Assembly (NCBI GenBank): GCA_031179165.1
Contig: JAPSIC010000007.1
Span: 1 to 39,306, forward strand
DNA length: 39,306 nucleotides
Direction of reading: 5' to 3'
Source of the DNA: Brevibacterium sp.
GTDB lineage: Bacteria > Actinomycetota > Actinomycetes > Actinomycetales > Brevibacteriaceae
In this document: in pieces, positions 1 through 7,728 of the stretch
Layout: each line of letters opens with the position of its first letter
Numbering within the stretch: position 1 is the first letter of the stretch
Made by a program: the position numbers and the translations under genes
Notes under the pieces: generated by a model
Databases searched by the model: none
What the model was told of the DNA's origin: nothing
Seen by the model: only the letters and a program-made list of their open reading frames with translations

Positions 1-351
1 GCACCGCCAAGTCTACGGTCGTCAACTGACACCGAGCAGAGAATGGTGTGGCCGTACAGCAACAGTCCAGCACTTTCGAATACCCACTTGAGCCCGGTTC
101 CCTGTGGACAGACGCCCCTCGCCTGCACCGGATCCAGGTTCCAGGCCGCTTCACTCGCGCCCGCAGCCCCGGGTCTCGCGCCGCCGACGCTCTGACCTGC
201 TCGTGCGTCCGATGATCTCGGGTCTTGGTGTCCACAGGAGACATCCCGTCCGTGGCGACTCGGGCTCATCTGCCTGTGGAGTGCGCATGGTGTATTCACA
301 GGCCCGAATCCAGCTCTGGCCACGGGGCGCCGCCACACGTGGAATCGGGTC
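1..351. other. Non-coding leader region of the surface-protein gene
   Basis: No convincing complete gene is visible here. The plus-strand frame open at the left edge encodes only eight residues and stops with TGA at 27-29, so an upstream gene could end there, but the tail is too short to identify. The rest contains four short motifs related to TGTCCACAGG: 101-110 (reverse), 229-238, 273-280 (reverse, CCTGTGGA) and 293-302 (TATTCACAGG). They are discussed as a weak finding. Confidence 0.4.
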
Positions 352-2487
352 ATGACCACACGCATACGCCTGACCTTCCGCACATTCCTCCTCCTGCTCG
401 TGCTGTCGCTGACCGTCGGCACGGGCCCCGCCATCGCCGCCGGTGCGGTCCGAGATCACGGCCCCAGCCGCACCGATGGCACAGCGGGCTCCGCCCGGCT
501 CGGCGAAGTGCCGATGCTCGCCCATGCCGACACGTACGGTCCCGGCATCTGGCACCATGCGAAGGAGGGAAAGACCTGGTACGGCGCCTACAGAACCTTC
601 GAGGACGCGTACGCCTACTGCATCGACGCCGGCAAACAGTCACCCCTGCCTGAGTACTTCAAGGGGTCGCGGCCGGAGAAGGTCACGTCACCACAGACCG
701 CCTGGGCCCTGCATCAGCACGCCGAGTCGAAGTCCGCCGATGTCCACGCCGCGCTGAGCACCATCGCGAGACGCGACGCCGCGATCCCCCACGACCACAA
801 GGTGCCGCCGCGGGAGCCGTCCGAGCTGGGCAGGGAATTCGAGGAAGGTGCGAAGCAGTACGCGGCGATCACGGCGGACGCCGAACGGTTCGCCGGGCCC
901 TACCGGCTCAAGCTCGGCCTGCGGACGATCCCCGGCATGCCGGTGCTCGAGCCGCATGCGAAGCCGATCGAGGAGCCGGGCTCCGCCGTCTCGCCCGAGG
1001 GTGAGGATCGACGCGAGAAGAACACGACCGACACGGACATGCCCGAGAAGGGCCCGCTCGAGAAGGGTCCGCCCGAGAAGGGCCCGCTCGAGAAGGGTCC
1101 GCCCGAGAAGGGCCCGCTCGAGAAGGGCCCCGCCGAGAAGAAGCTGACCCTGCCGGCCGGAGACCAGGTCGAGGTCTCGGTGTCACTGATCAGCGCGACC
1201 GGACATCTGGTTCCCGACGTCCGGGTCCACCTGACGGTCGATGGCGTCGATGTCGCTCCCGCCACGCTCACCACCGGCAGGAAACCGGTGCTCGAGACCT
1301 ACACGGTCGACGGGCCGGGCAAGGTCACGGCCGCGGCAACAGCACAGGTCGCCTCCGACTCGATTCTGCTCTTCAAGCCGGCGAAGTCACGGGTGCAGCG
1401 CGTCATCACCGCCGACAAGCCGGCCGAGGTGTCCGCCCGCGCCGTCGTCGACCTCAAATCCCAGCCGTCGGTCACGACGGAGATCTCCGACCAGACCCCG
1501 ACCCCGGGCGAATCCGTCACCGATGAGTTCACCGTCACCGGCCTCATCGGCGACCACAGGGTCACCGTCGTGCACGAACTGTGGCGAACCGGATCGAAAC
1601 CGGAGATCGGAGAGAAGAATGCCGACGCCGAGGTGATCGGCACGGTGACGTCGACATCCGTGGGCAACGGCACCCACCGCTCTGCGGCCGTTCCGGTCCC
1701 TGACGATTTCACCGGATGGCTCTACTTCACCGAGACCGTCGCACCGGATGAGAAGACGAAGGAGTGGAAGGGCACCCACGGTCAGCCCCGCGAAACGGGA
1801 TTCGTGCCATGGACCCCGACGGCCGAGACCACCGCGGTCCTCGACGGGACCAAGGCCCACGACGAGGTCGACATCAGCGGGATGCGGCCGGGTGCCGAGC
1901 TCGCACTCACGGTCACGGCGCATCACTCCGACACGCTGCCGAAGCAGTCGGCGAAGGTCCGCGGTGAGGAGATCGACTCCCAGGACTTCAGGGTCACCGC
2001 CGACCACAACGGCAAGGCCTCGCTGCGCACCGCCGACATCACCGTGCCGGTGGGATGGGTCACCTTCGTCGTGACCATCGACGGCGATGACGCCCACAGG
2101 TCCTGGGCGAGCGACTGGGGCATACCGGCGGAGACGGTTCACCGTTCGGCCCCGAAAGCCCCACCACCTGCGCCGGCGGAGGAAACGCCCGCACCCCCGT
2201 CCGCACCATCACCGGCACCCGCCACACAACCGCCGCCGCCAGAAGAGCCCTCGCCACCGGCTGAGGAGACTCCGGCCCCCGACGAGCAGTCTCCGGCCGA
2301 TGCAGCGCCGGCCAAGGAACCGCCGGTCGAACCGGTGGCGGACCAGCCGCAGGCTCCGCGAGCTCCCGATCAGCTGCCTCGCACCGGAACGCGCGGCAAC
2401 GGGGTGCTCGTCGGGGCAGGTCTGCTCCTCATCGGGCTCGGAGTGTCAGCACTCCTCATCTCCGGCCGTCGCAGCCCCGAGGACTGA
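352..2487 (+). CDS. LPXTG-anchored surface protein with a thioester-like N-terminus
   Basis: A 711-residue exported cell-wall protein. Residues 1-30 form a signal peptide (basic start, leucine-rich core, AIAA end). Residues 62-130 contain an AYCIDAG motif (Cys90) followed by a Q-T-A-W motif (Gln115), reminiscent of the Cys-Gln thioester adhesin domains of Gram-positive surface proteins, but the Cys-Gln spacing is short and the assignment is tentative. Residues 230-263 are a lysine/proline/glutamate repeat of the type PEKGPLEKGP. A beta-rich region of Ig-like or VaFE type follows (about 265-600), then a Pro/Ala/Glu-rich wall-spanning stretch (about 603-670). LPRTG at 675-679, a hydrophobic helix and an RR tail form a class C/E-type sortase signal. 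No sortase gene is in the window. Probable role: adhesin or envelope stalk protein. Confidence 0.8.
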   Translation: MTTRIRLTFRTFLLLLVLSLTVGTGPAIAAGAVRDHGPSRTDGTAGSARLGEVPMLAHADTYGPGIWHHAKEGKTWYGAYRTFEDAYAYCIDAGKQSPLPEYFKGSRPEKVTSPQTAWALHQHAESKSADVHAALSTIARRDAAIPHDHKVPPREPSELGREFEEGAKQYAAITADAERFAGPYRLKLGLRTIPGMPVLEPHAKPIEEPGSAVSPEGEDRREKNTTDTDMPEKGPLEKGPPEKGPLEKGPPEKGPLEKGPAEKKLTLPAGDQVEVSVSLISATGHLVPDVRVHLTVDGVDVAPATLTTGRKPVLETYTVDGPGKVTAAATAQVASDSILLFKPAKSRVQRVITADKPAEVSARAVVDLKSQPSVTTEISDQTPTPGESVTDEFTVTGLIGDHRVTVVHELWRTGSKPEIGEKNADAEVIGTVTSTSVGNGTHRSAAVPVPDDFTGWLYFTETVAPDEKTKEWKGTHGQPRETGFVPWTPTAETTAVLDGTKAHDEVDISGMRPGAELALTVTAHHSDTLPKQSAKVRGEEIDSQDFRVTADHNGKASLRTADITVPVGWVTFVVTIDGDDAHRSWASDWGIPAETVHRSAPKAPPPAPAEETPAPPSAPSPAPATQPPPPEEPSPPAEETPAPDEQSPADAAPAKEPPVEPVADQPQAPRAPDQLPRTGTRGNGVLVGAGLLLIGLGVSALLISGRRSPED
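1042..1140 (+). repeat. 30-bp tandem repeat encoding (PEKGPLEKGP)n
   Basis: Three near-identical 30-bp units (1042-1071, 1072-1101, 1102-1131), each built of two 15-bp half units, plus a partial copy. They encode alternating PEKGP and LEKGP pentapeptides in the surface protein. In-frame repeats of this kind can change length by slippage without breaking the protein. Confidence 0.9.
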
Positions 2488-2510
2488 CCTCGGGCGGCCG
2501 CGGCGAATGA

Positions 2511-2551
2511 GGTGAAGGGACCGAGGTGAGATCACCTCGGCACCGTCCCCT
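2511..2551. terminator. Bidirectional terminator between the surface protein and hpaI
   Basis: The palindrome at 2521-2540 has 9-bp arms (CCGAGGTGA / TCACCTCGG) and a 2-nt centre. Partly complementary outer arms lie on both sides (GTGAAGGGA and TCCCCTCAC). It sits between two converging genes, so it probably terminates both; there is no long T-run. Confidence 0.6.
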
Positions 2552-2570
2552 CACCTCGTGGAGGCTCGGC

Positions 2571-3371
2571 TCAGCCGGACTCCGCGTCCCTCACCCAGGT
2601 GTCGGCCCAGGCGCGGGCGCCGTTCATCATCAGTCCGACATCCGAGCCGACGAGGACGAACGAGGCCCCCGCATCGAGGTACCGGCGTGCCTGGGCCGGG
2701 TCGAAGGCGTTGACGCCGACCAGCTTCCCGGCCGCCTTGACGACTTCGAAGGTGTGCAGAACTGCGTCGGTGACGTCCTGATGGGTCTGCTGGCCGAGCA
2801 GCCCCATCGATGCCGCCAGGTCCGAGGGGCCGACGAACACGGCGTCGACCCCGTCGACGGCCGCGATCTCGGCCGCATTCTCGACCGCGGTCGCGGATTC
2901 GATCTGCACCGTCAGCGAGACGAGATCCGCCGCCCGGTCGAGATACTCCGGCACCGCGTTCCAGCGGGAGGCTCGGGCCAGGGCGGATCCGACTCCGCGG
3001 ACCCCGCGAGGCGGATAGAGAACGGCGCCGGCCGCCTGCTCGGCGTCCGCGCGTGTGTCGACCATGGGGACGAGCATGTTCTGTGCCCCGAGGTCGAGGA
3101 ACTGCTTGATGAGCGCCCGGTCATTCGCCGACACCCGGACCACCGGGGTGGCGGGGTAGCCGTTCATGGCCTGGAGCAGGCGAGTGGTGAGGTCGAGGGT
3201 GAGGGGCGAATGCTCGGCGTCGAGGAGGACCCACTGCATCCCCGAGGCGGCGGCGATCTCAGCAGCGGTCGGCGAGGCCGAGCACACCCACATTCCGGCG
3301 AGGTACTCCCCCGCCCCCAGTTCGCGCACCCGCGCGGTGAACGTCTGCGGCAGTTCTACTCGAAACGGCAT
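2571..3371 (-). CDS. hpaI: 4-hydroxy-2-oxoheptanedioate aldolase (HpaI)
   Basis: Class II pyruvate aldolase of 266 residues that cleaves 4-hydroxy-2-oxoheptanedioate to pyruvate and succinate semialdehyde, the last step of the homoprotocatechuate pathway. The HpaI active site is intact: His54 (in LLDAEHSPL), Arg79 (VVRV), Glu158 (QIES) and Asp184 (GPSDLAASMG). These equal His45, Arg70, Glu149 and Asp175 of the E. coli enzyme with a constant offset of 9, and Glu158/Asp184 bind the divalent metal. The frame stays open far upstream through hpaH, but the start at MPFRVELPQ fits the family length and overlaps the end of hpaH by 16 bp, which suggests translational coupling. Last gene of the operon. 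Confidence 0.95.
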   Translation of the reverse strand: MPFRVELPQTFTARVRELGAGEYLAGMWVCSASPTAAEIAAASGMQWVLLDAEHSPLTLDLTTRLLQAMNGYPATPVVRVSANDRALIKQFLDLGAQNMLVPMVDTRADAEQAAGAVLYPPRGVRGVGSALARASRWNAVPEYLDRAADLVSLTVQIESATAVENAAEIAAVDGVDAVFVGPSDLAASMGLLGQQTHQDVTDAVLHTFEVVKAAGKLVGVNAFDPAQARRYLDAGASFVLVGSDVGLMMNGARAWADTWVRDAESG

Positions 3372-4141
3372 GTGATGACTCCCAGGTCTCCATAGTCGGC
3401 GTGGACGGTGTCGCCGGGGTGGACCCACATCGGGCGGGTGAACGACCCGGCCAGCACCGTCTCCCCAGCTTGCAGGACATCCCCGTGCTCGGCCAGTTTG
3501 TCGGCCAGCCAGGCGATTCCCCGTCCAGGATGATCGAGGACCGCGGCGGCGACGCCGGAGTCCTCGATCGTCTCGTTGCGGTAGAGCAGGGCGCTGACCC
3601 AGCGCAGGTCGACGGCATCGACCGCGACCGGGCGCCCGCCGAGGACCATCGCCCCGAGGGCGGCGTTGTCCGAGATGGTGTCGACGATCGTGCGCCCCTC
3701 CATCTCGATCCGGGAGGAGAGCACCTCGAGGGCGGGCACGACGTACTCGGTGGCGCGGAGGACGTCGAAGAGGCTGACGTCGGGCCCGCGCAGCTCGTCC
3801 TTGAGGACGAAGGCGAGTTCGACCTCGACGCGGACCCCGGAGTAACGGGCATGGTCGATGACGGCCCCGGTCTCGTAGACCTGGTCGGCGAAGATCGCCC
3901 CGTAGTCGGGCTCCGTGATCCCGGTCGCCTGCTGCATCGGCTTCGAGGTCAGCCCGATCTTGTGGCCGTAGAGTCTGCGGCCGGCGGCCTCCCCGCGGCG
4001 GCGCCATTCGTTCTGCACGGCGTAGGAGTCCTCGACCGTCATCTCGGGATACTTCGCGGTCAGTCGACCGATCTTCGTGCTGTTGGCCTCGGCCTCGGCG
4101 AGGTCGTCGGCGATCCCCGCGATCGTTGCTTCATCGAGCAT
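3356..4141 (-). CDS. hpaH: 2-oxo-hept-4-ene-1,7-dioate hydratase (HpaH)
   Basis: A 261-residue member of the fumarylacetoacetase/hydratase superfamily that adds water to 2-oxohept-4-ene-1,7-dioate to give 4-hydroxy-2-oxoheptanedioate, the substrate of HpaI. The sequence [17 protein letters not shown], the metal ligands Glu106 and Glu108 (RVEVELAF) and Glu139 ([11 protein letters not shown]) are as expected for HpaH. Length matches the family. The gene follows hpaD after a 73-bp gap that contains two strong inverted repeats, and its end overlaps hpaI. Related hydratases act in catechol meta-cleavage (DmpE/MhpD), but the operon makes HpaH the best call. Confidence 0.94.
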   Translation of the reverse strand: MLDEATIAGIADDLAEAEANSTKIGRLTAKYPEMTVEDSYAVQNEWRRRGEAAGRRLYGHKIGLTSKPMQQATGITEPDYGAIFADQVYETGAVIDHARYSGVRVEVELAFVLKDELRGPDVSLFDVLRATEYVVPALEVLSSRIEMEGRTIVDTISDNAALGAMVLGGRPVAVDAVDLRWVSALLYRNETIEDSGVAAAVLDHPGRGIAWLADKLAEHGDVLQAGETVLAGSFTRPMWVHPGDTVHADYGDLGVITCRFE

Positions 4142-4214
4142 GGAATTCCTTTCGAGAATGCGGGCCGCGCCCGCAGAGCGGTGGACTCAGCCCCCACGTG
4201 GGGAGGGCGGCGAT
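4142..4214 (-). other. hpaD-hpaH intergenic segment with two inverted repeats
   Basis: Contains a hairpin with 7-bp arms TGCGGGC/GCCCGCA (4159-4175, 3-nt loop) and the perfect 12-bp palindrome CCCCACGTGGGG (4192-4203). It is the largest gap inside the hpa operon. The structures could be an mRNA processing or stability element or a weak attenuator; no T-run follows. Confidence 0.45.
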
Positions 4215-5420
4215 TCAGAGCTGGTGGCCCAGCTTGAACTCGCCCTCACCGCCTTCGGCTCCGGACCCTCCGGCGTCTGCCCGTCCCGCGGGGGTCGGGG
4301 AATCCGCACCGGCGTCCTCCCTGCGGGTGTAGGAGAATCCGTCGGCTCCGATCGTCACCGCCATCTCCGAGCTGTCCGTCCGGGCCCGCACCGGCTGCGG
4401 GTTCCCGTCGAGGTCGAGCACCAGCGAGGCGTCGGTGTACCAGGACGGCACCACCGGATTACCCCACCAGTCGCGTCGCTGATTGTCGTGGACGTCCCAG
4501 GTGATCACCGGGTTGTCGGGATCACCCGTGTAGTAGTCCTGGGTGTAGACCTCGACCCGGTGCCCGTCGGGGTCGCGCAGGTAGAGGTAGAAGGCGTTGG
4601 ACACCCCGTGCCGGCCGGGTCCGCGTTCGATCGAGTCCGAGCGGCGAAGGGACCCCAGCTTGTCGCAGATCGCGAGGATGTTGTGCTTCTCGTGGGTGGC
4701 GAAGCACACGTGGTGCATCCGCGGCCCGTCGCCGCCGGTCATCGCCGTGTCGTGGACAGTGGGCTTGCGCCGCATCCAGGCGGCGTAGACCGTCCCCTCC
4801 TCGTCCTGGATGTCCTCGGTGACCCGGAAGCCGAGATCCTGCATGTACTTCACGGCCCTGGGCACGTCCGGCGTGACCTGGTTGAAGTGGTCGAGCCGGA
4901 CCAGCTCGCCGGGGATGTGCAGGTCGTAGCGCCATGACATCCGCTCGACGTGGTCGGACTGGTGGAAGAACTCGTACGGGAACCCGAGGGGGTCGACGAC
5001 GCGCACGGAGTCGCCGATGCCCTTGACGAATCCCTCCGGGCTGCGGCGGACGTCGCAGCCGAGCTCGGTGTAGAACTCCACCGCACGGTCGAGGTCCGCG
5101 GGGGTGCGGACGCGGTAGGAGAAGGCGGCGACGGCCGCGGTCTCGCCCTTCCGCAGCACGAGGTTGTGATGGATGAACTCCTCGGTGGACCGGAGGTAGA
5201 TGGTCTGCTCGTCCTCCTCGGTCACGTACAGACCGAGCACATCGACGTAGAACTCGCGCGACGCGGCGAGATCGGTGACGACGAGCTCCATGTACGCGCA
5301 GCGGAGGATGTCCGGTGGGCCGGACTCGGGTGTCGGAACCGGGTTGTCGGTCGAGATCGGCGCCTCCTGGCTGACGTAGTAGCCCGCCGAGTTCAGGGTC
5401 ATGTCTTTGCGATTGGTCAT
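4215..5420 (-). CDS. hpaD: Homoprotocatechuate 2,3-dioxygenase (extradiol, VOC fold)
   Basis: Type I extradiol ring-cleaving dioxygenase of 401 residues. It opens 3,4-dihydroxyphenylacetate to 5-carboxymethyl-2-hydroxymuconate semialdehyde with O2 and a mononuclear metal. The metal ligands His178, His237 and Glu290 and the second-sphere residues His223, His271 and Tyr280 correspond to His155, His214, Glu267, His200, His248 and Tyr257 of the Brevibacterium fuscum iron enzyme, all at an offset of 23. The C-terminus keeps the FKLGHQL tail preceded by a Gly/Ala/Glu-rich linker. The N-terminus is longer than in B. fuscum; an alternative ATG lies at 5402. Iron is likely from the close relationship, but metal choice (Fe or Mn) cannot be read from sequence. 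Confidence 0.96.
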   Translation of the reverse strand: MTNRKDMTLNSAGYYVSQEAPISTDNPVPTPESGPPDILRCAYMELVVTDLAASREFYVDVLGLYVTEEDEQTIYLRSTEEFIHHNLVLRKGETAAVAAFSYRVRTPADLDRAVEFYTELGCDVRRSPEGFVKGIGDSVRVVDPLGFPYEFFHQSDHVERMSWRYDLHIPGELVRLDHFNQVTPDVPRAVKYMQDLGFRVTEDIQDEEGTVYAAWMRRKPTVHDTAMTGGDGPRMHHVCFATHEKHNILAICDKLGSLRRSDSIERGPGRHGVSNAFYLYLRDPDGHRVEVYTQDYYTGDPDNPVITWDVHDNQRRDWWGNPVVPSWYTDASLVLDLDGNPQPVRARTDSSEMAVTIGADGFSYTRREDAGADSPTPAGRADAGGSGAEGGEGEFKLGHQL

Positions 5421-5463
5421 GTCAGCGTCCTTGCCTGAATGTCGATCGGGTGAGAGGTCGCGC

Positions 5464-6969
5464 TCACTGTGCGCCGAAGACGGGGTTGTGGACCTCGCCG
5501 AGGTTGATGTGCACGGCCTGTGACTCCGTGTAGAAGTCGATCGACCGGTAGCCGCCCTCGTGCCCGAGGCCCGAGGCCTTGACGCCGCCGAACGGCGTCC
5601 GGAGGTCGCGGACGTTGTTCGAGTTCAGCCACACCATCCCGGACTCGACCGCGTGGGAGAAGTTGTGGGCGCGCTTGAGGTCCGAGGTCCAGATGTAGGC
5701 GGCCAGTCCGTACTTCGTGTCGTTGGCCAGTTCGAGGGCCTCGGCGTCGGACTTGAACGGGGTGATCGCGACGACGGGACCGAAGATCTCCTCCTGGAAG
5801 ATGCGGGCATCGGGGAGAACATCGGCGAACACCGTCGGCTGCACGAAGTTGCCGGTCTCGAATCCCTCGGGGCGGCCCCCACCGGCGACCAGGCGTGCCT
5901 CCTGCTTGCCGATCTCGATGTAGGACATGACCTTCTCGTAGTGCTCGGGGTGGACCAGTGCGGCCACCTCGGTGCTCGGGTCCGAGGGCAGGCCGACCTT
6001 GACCCGCTTGGCCTGCGCGGCATAGCGCTCGACGAACTCGTCGTAGATCGATTCCTCGACGAGGATGCGCGAACCCGCCGTGCAACGCTCCCCGTTGAGG
6101 GAGAAGACGCCGAAGATCGTCGCGTTGATCGCGGCGTCGAGGTCCGCGTCGGCGAAGACGACGGCCGGGGACTTCCCGCCCAGCTCCATCGACAGGCCCT
6201 TGAGCCAAGGGGCCGCGTTGGCGAAGATGAGCTGGCCCGTGCTCGACTCTCCGGTGAAGGAGATCAGCGGCACGTCCGGGTGCTTGACGAGCGAGTCGCC
6301 GGCGAACCCCTCCTCACCGAAGCCGTGGACCATGTTGAACACACCCTGCGGCAGGCCGGCCTCTTCGAAGATGCCCGGCCACAGGGAGGCCGAGAGCGGG
6401 GTGAATTCGGCGGGCTTGAGCACGACGGTGTTGCCCGTGGCGATCGCCGGGGCCAGCTTCCACGACTCGAGCATGAACGGAGTGTTCCACGGGGTGATGA
6501 GGCCCGCGACGCCGACCGGCTTGCGGTTGACGTAGTTGGCCTGACGACCAGGGACCTTGTAGGCCTCGTCGATCTGGGCGACGATGAGGTCGGCGAAGAA
6601 GCGGAAGTTCTCCGCTGCCCGCCGAGCCTGGCCAAGGGCCTGGGTGATCGGCAGGCCGGAGTCGAAGGACTCCATCTCCGCCAGGGTCTGCTCGCGGGCC
6701 TCGACGATGTCGGCGATCCGGTTGAGCACCCGGGCGCGTTCGCGCGGGAGCATCGTCGGCCAGGGGCCCTCGTCGAAGGCCCGTTTCGCCGAGGCGACGG
6801 CGCGGTCGACGTCGGCCGTCTTCCCGGACGCGGCCCTGATGTAGGTGTCGTTGGTCACCGGGTTGATGACGTCGAACTCCTCACCGTCGAGGGAGTCGAC
6901 GAATTCGCCGTCGATGTAGTGCCGGATCTTCTCCGGCAGACCGGTGGGAGCCGCGGTGGTGTCGGTCAT
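5464..6969 (-). CDS. hpaE: 5-carboxymethyl-2-hydroxymuconate semialdehyde dehydrogenase (HpaE)
   Basis: NAD-dependent aldehyde dehydrogenase of 501 residues that oxidises the ring-cleavage semialdehyde made by HpaD to 5-carboxymethyl-2-hydroxymuconate. ALDH signatures are intact: Asn162 in ITPWNTPF, the NAD-binding FTGESSTG, Glu262 in MELGGKSP, Cys296 in NGERCTAGSR and EIFGPVV near the C-terminus. Length and the opening region (KIRHYIDGEFVDS) are typical of HpaE. Starts 9 bp after gntR and is followed 43 bp later by hpaD. As no separate phenylacetaldehyde dehydrogenase is present in this operon, a side activity on arylacetaldehydes is possible but unproven. Confidence 0.93.
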   Translation of the reverse strand: MTDTTAAPTGLPEKIRHYIDGEFVDSLDGEEFDVINPVTNDTYIRAASGKTADVDRAVASAKRAFDEGPWPTMLPRERARVLNRIADIVEAREQTLAEMESFDSGLPITQALGQARRAAENFRFFADLIVAQIDEAYKVPGRQANYVNRKPVGVAGLITPWNTPFMLESWKLAPAIATGNTVVLKPAEFTPLSASLWPGIFEEAGLPQGVFNMVHGFGEEGFAGDSLVKHPDVPLISFTGESSTGQLIFANAAPWLKGLSMELGGKSPAVVFADADLDAAINATIFGVFSLNGERCTAGSRILVEESIYDEFVERYAAQAKRVKVGLPSDPSTEVAALVHPEHYEKVMSYIEIGKQEARLVAGGGRPEGFETGNFVQPTVFADVLPDARIFQEEIFGPVVAITPFKSDAEALELANDTKYGLAAYIWTSDLKRAHNFSHAVESGMVWLNSNNVRDLRTPFGGVKASGLGHEGGYRSIDFYTESQAVHINLGEVHNPVFGAQ

Positions 6970-6978
6970 GGCGTGTCC

Positions 6979-7728
6979 TTACTCTTCGGTGGGGTTGTCT
7001 GCTGGGCGGATTGGCTGGTCGTGGAGGTGTTCGGCTGCCGGCGCGAGCGATCGGTCGATCCGGGTCTTCGCCTGCTGATAGCTGTGCAGGGTCGCCGCCC
7101 GGTGGGCCCGGACGACCCGTTCGACCTCCTCCGCCGAGGCGCGCGCCCGGATCAGGCCGACGATCCGCGCGTGCTCGTCGACGGATTCCCGGGCCCGCTC
7201 GGGCACGAACGAGAACGTCGAGTTGCGCAGATGCGCGAGCCGGTCCCATTCGAGGGCGACCAGGGTGCGCAGACGCTCGTTCGGGCAGCGGGTGAACAGC
7301 GCGGCGTGGAATTCGTGATTGAGCCGGGTGAACTCGACCGGATCGAAGTCGTCGAGGAGCGTCCGCATCGACGCATTGATCTCCTCGGCCGCGTCGAGGT
7401 CCGCTGAGCCGAGATGATCGAGCGCCTGAGCGGTGGCTGCGCCCTCGAGGATCGCCACAGCCTCCATCGATTGGACGTAGGAGTCCTTGTCGACCATCGC
7501 CACCCGGGCGCCGACGTTGCGTTCGAAGGTCACGAGCCCGTCGGCTTCGAGCCGGCGGATCGCCTCACGCACCGGCACCACCGAGGTCTCGAGCTCGACG
7601 GCGATCTGTGAGAGCACCAGTCGGTGCCCCGGCTCGTAGGTGTGGTCGGCGATGCGCTCACGGATCCATCGGTACGCGTGCTCGGCCTTGCTCAACGGCC
7701 CACCGCTGACCATGGTCGGAGTGGTCAT
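6979..7728 (-). CDS. GntR-family (FCD) regulator of the hpa operon
   Basis: A 249-residue regulator with an N-terminal winged helix (about 12-78, including SVVPVREAIRRLEADGLV) and a C-terminal FCD ligand domain (about 85-215) with the acidic and His residues that usually bind metal and a carboxylate ligand. The start chosen is the ATG in an ATGA overlap with the upstream fusion gene; an in-frame ATG at 7713 is an alternative. Being inside the operon and close to a divergent promoter pair with candidate operators, it is probably an autoregulated repressor relieved by an aromatic acid or ring-cleavage product. This role is inferred from position and family. Confidence 0.88.
   Translation of the reverse strand: MTTPTMVSGGPLSKAEHAYRWIRERIADHTYEPGHRLVLSQIAVELETSVVPVREAIRRLEADGLVTFERNVGARVAMVDKDSYVQSMEAVAILEGAATAQALDHLGSADLDAAEEINASMRTLLDDFDPVEFTRLNHEFHAALFTRCPNERLRTLVALEWDRLAHLRNSTFSFVPERARESVDEHARIVGLIRARASAEEVERVVRAHRAATLHSYQQAKTRIDRSLAPAAEHLHDQPIRPADNPTEE

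Noticed and set aside
3372-4007. Upstream in-frame extension of HpaI as a 478-residue fusion
   Set aside because: The extra part is hpaH read in another frame; conserved HpaI residues align from the Met at 3371.
5560-7407. Long plus-strand open frame opposite hpaE and gntR
   Set aside because: Shadow of two well-supported genes on the minus strand; no family similarity and no ribosome binding site.
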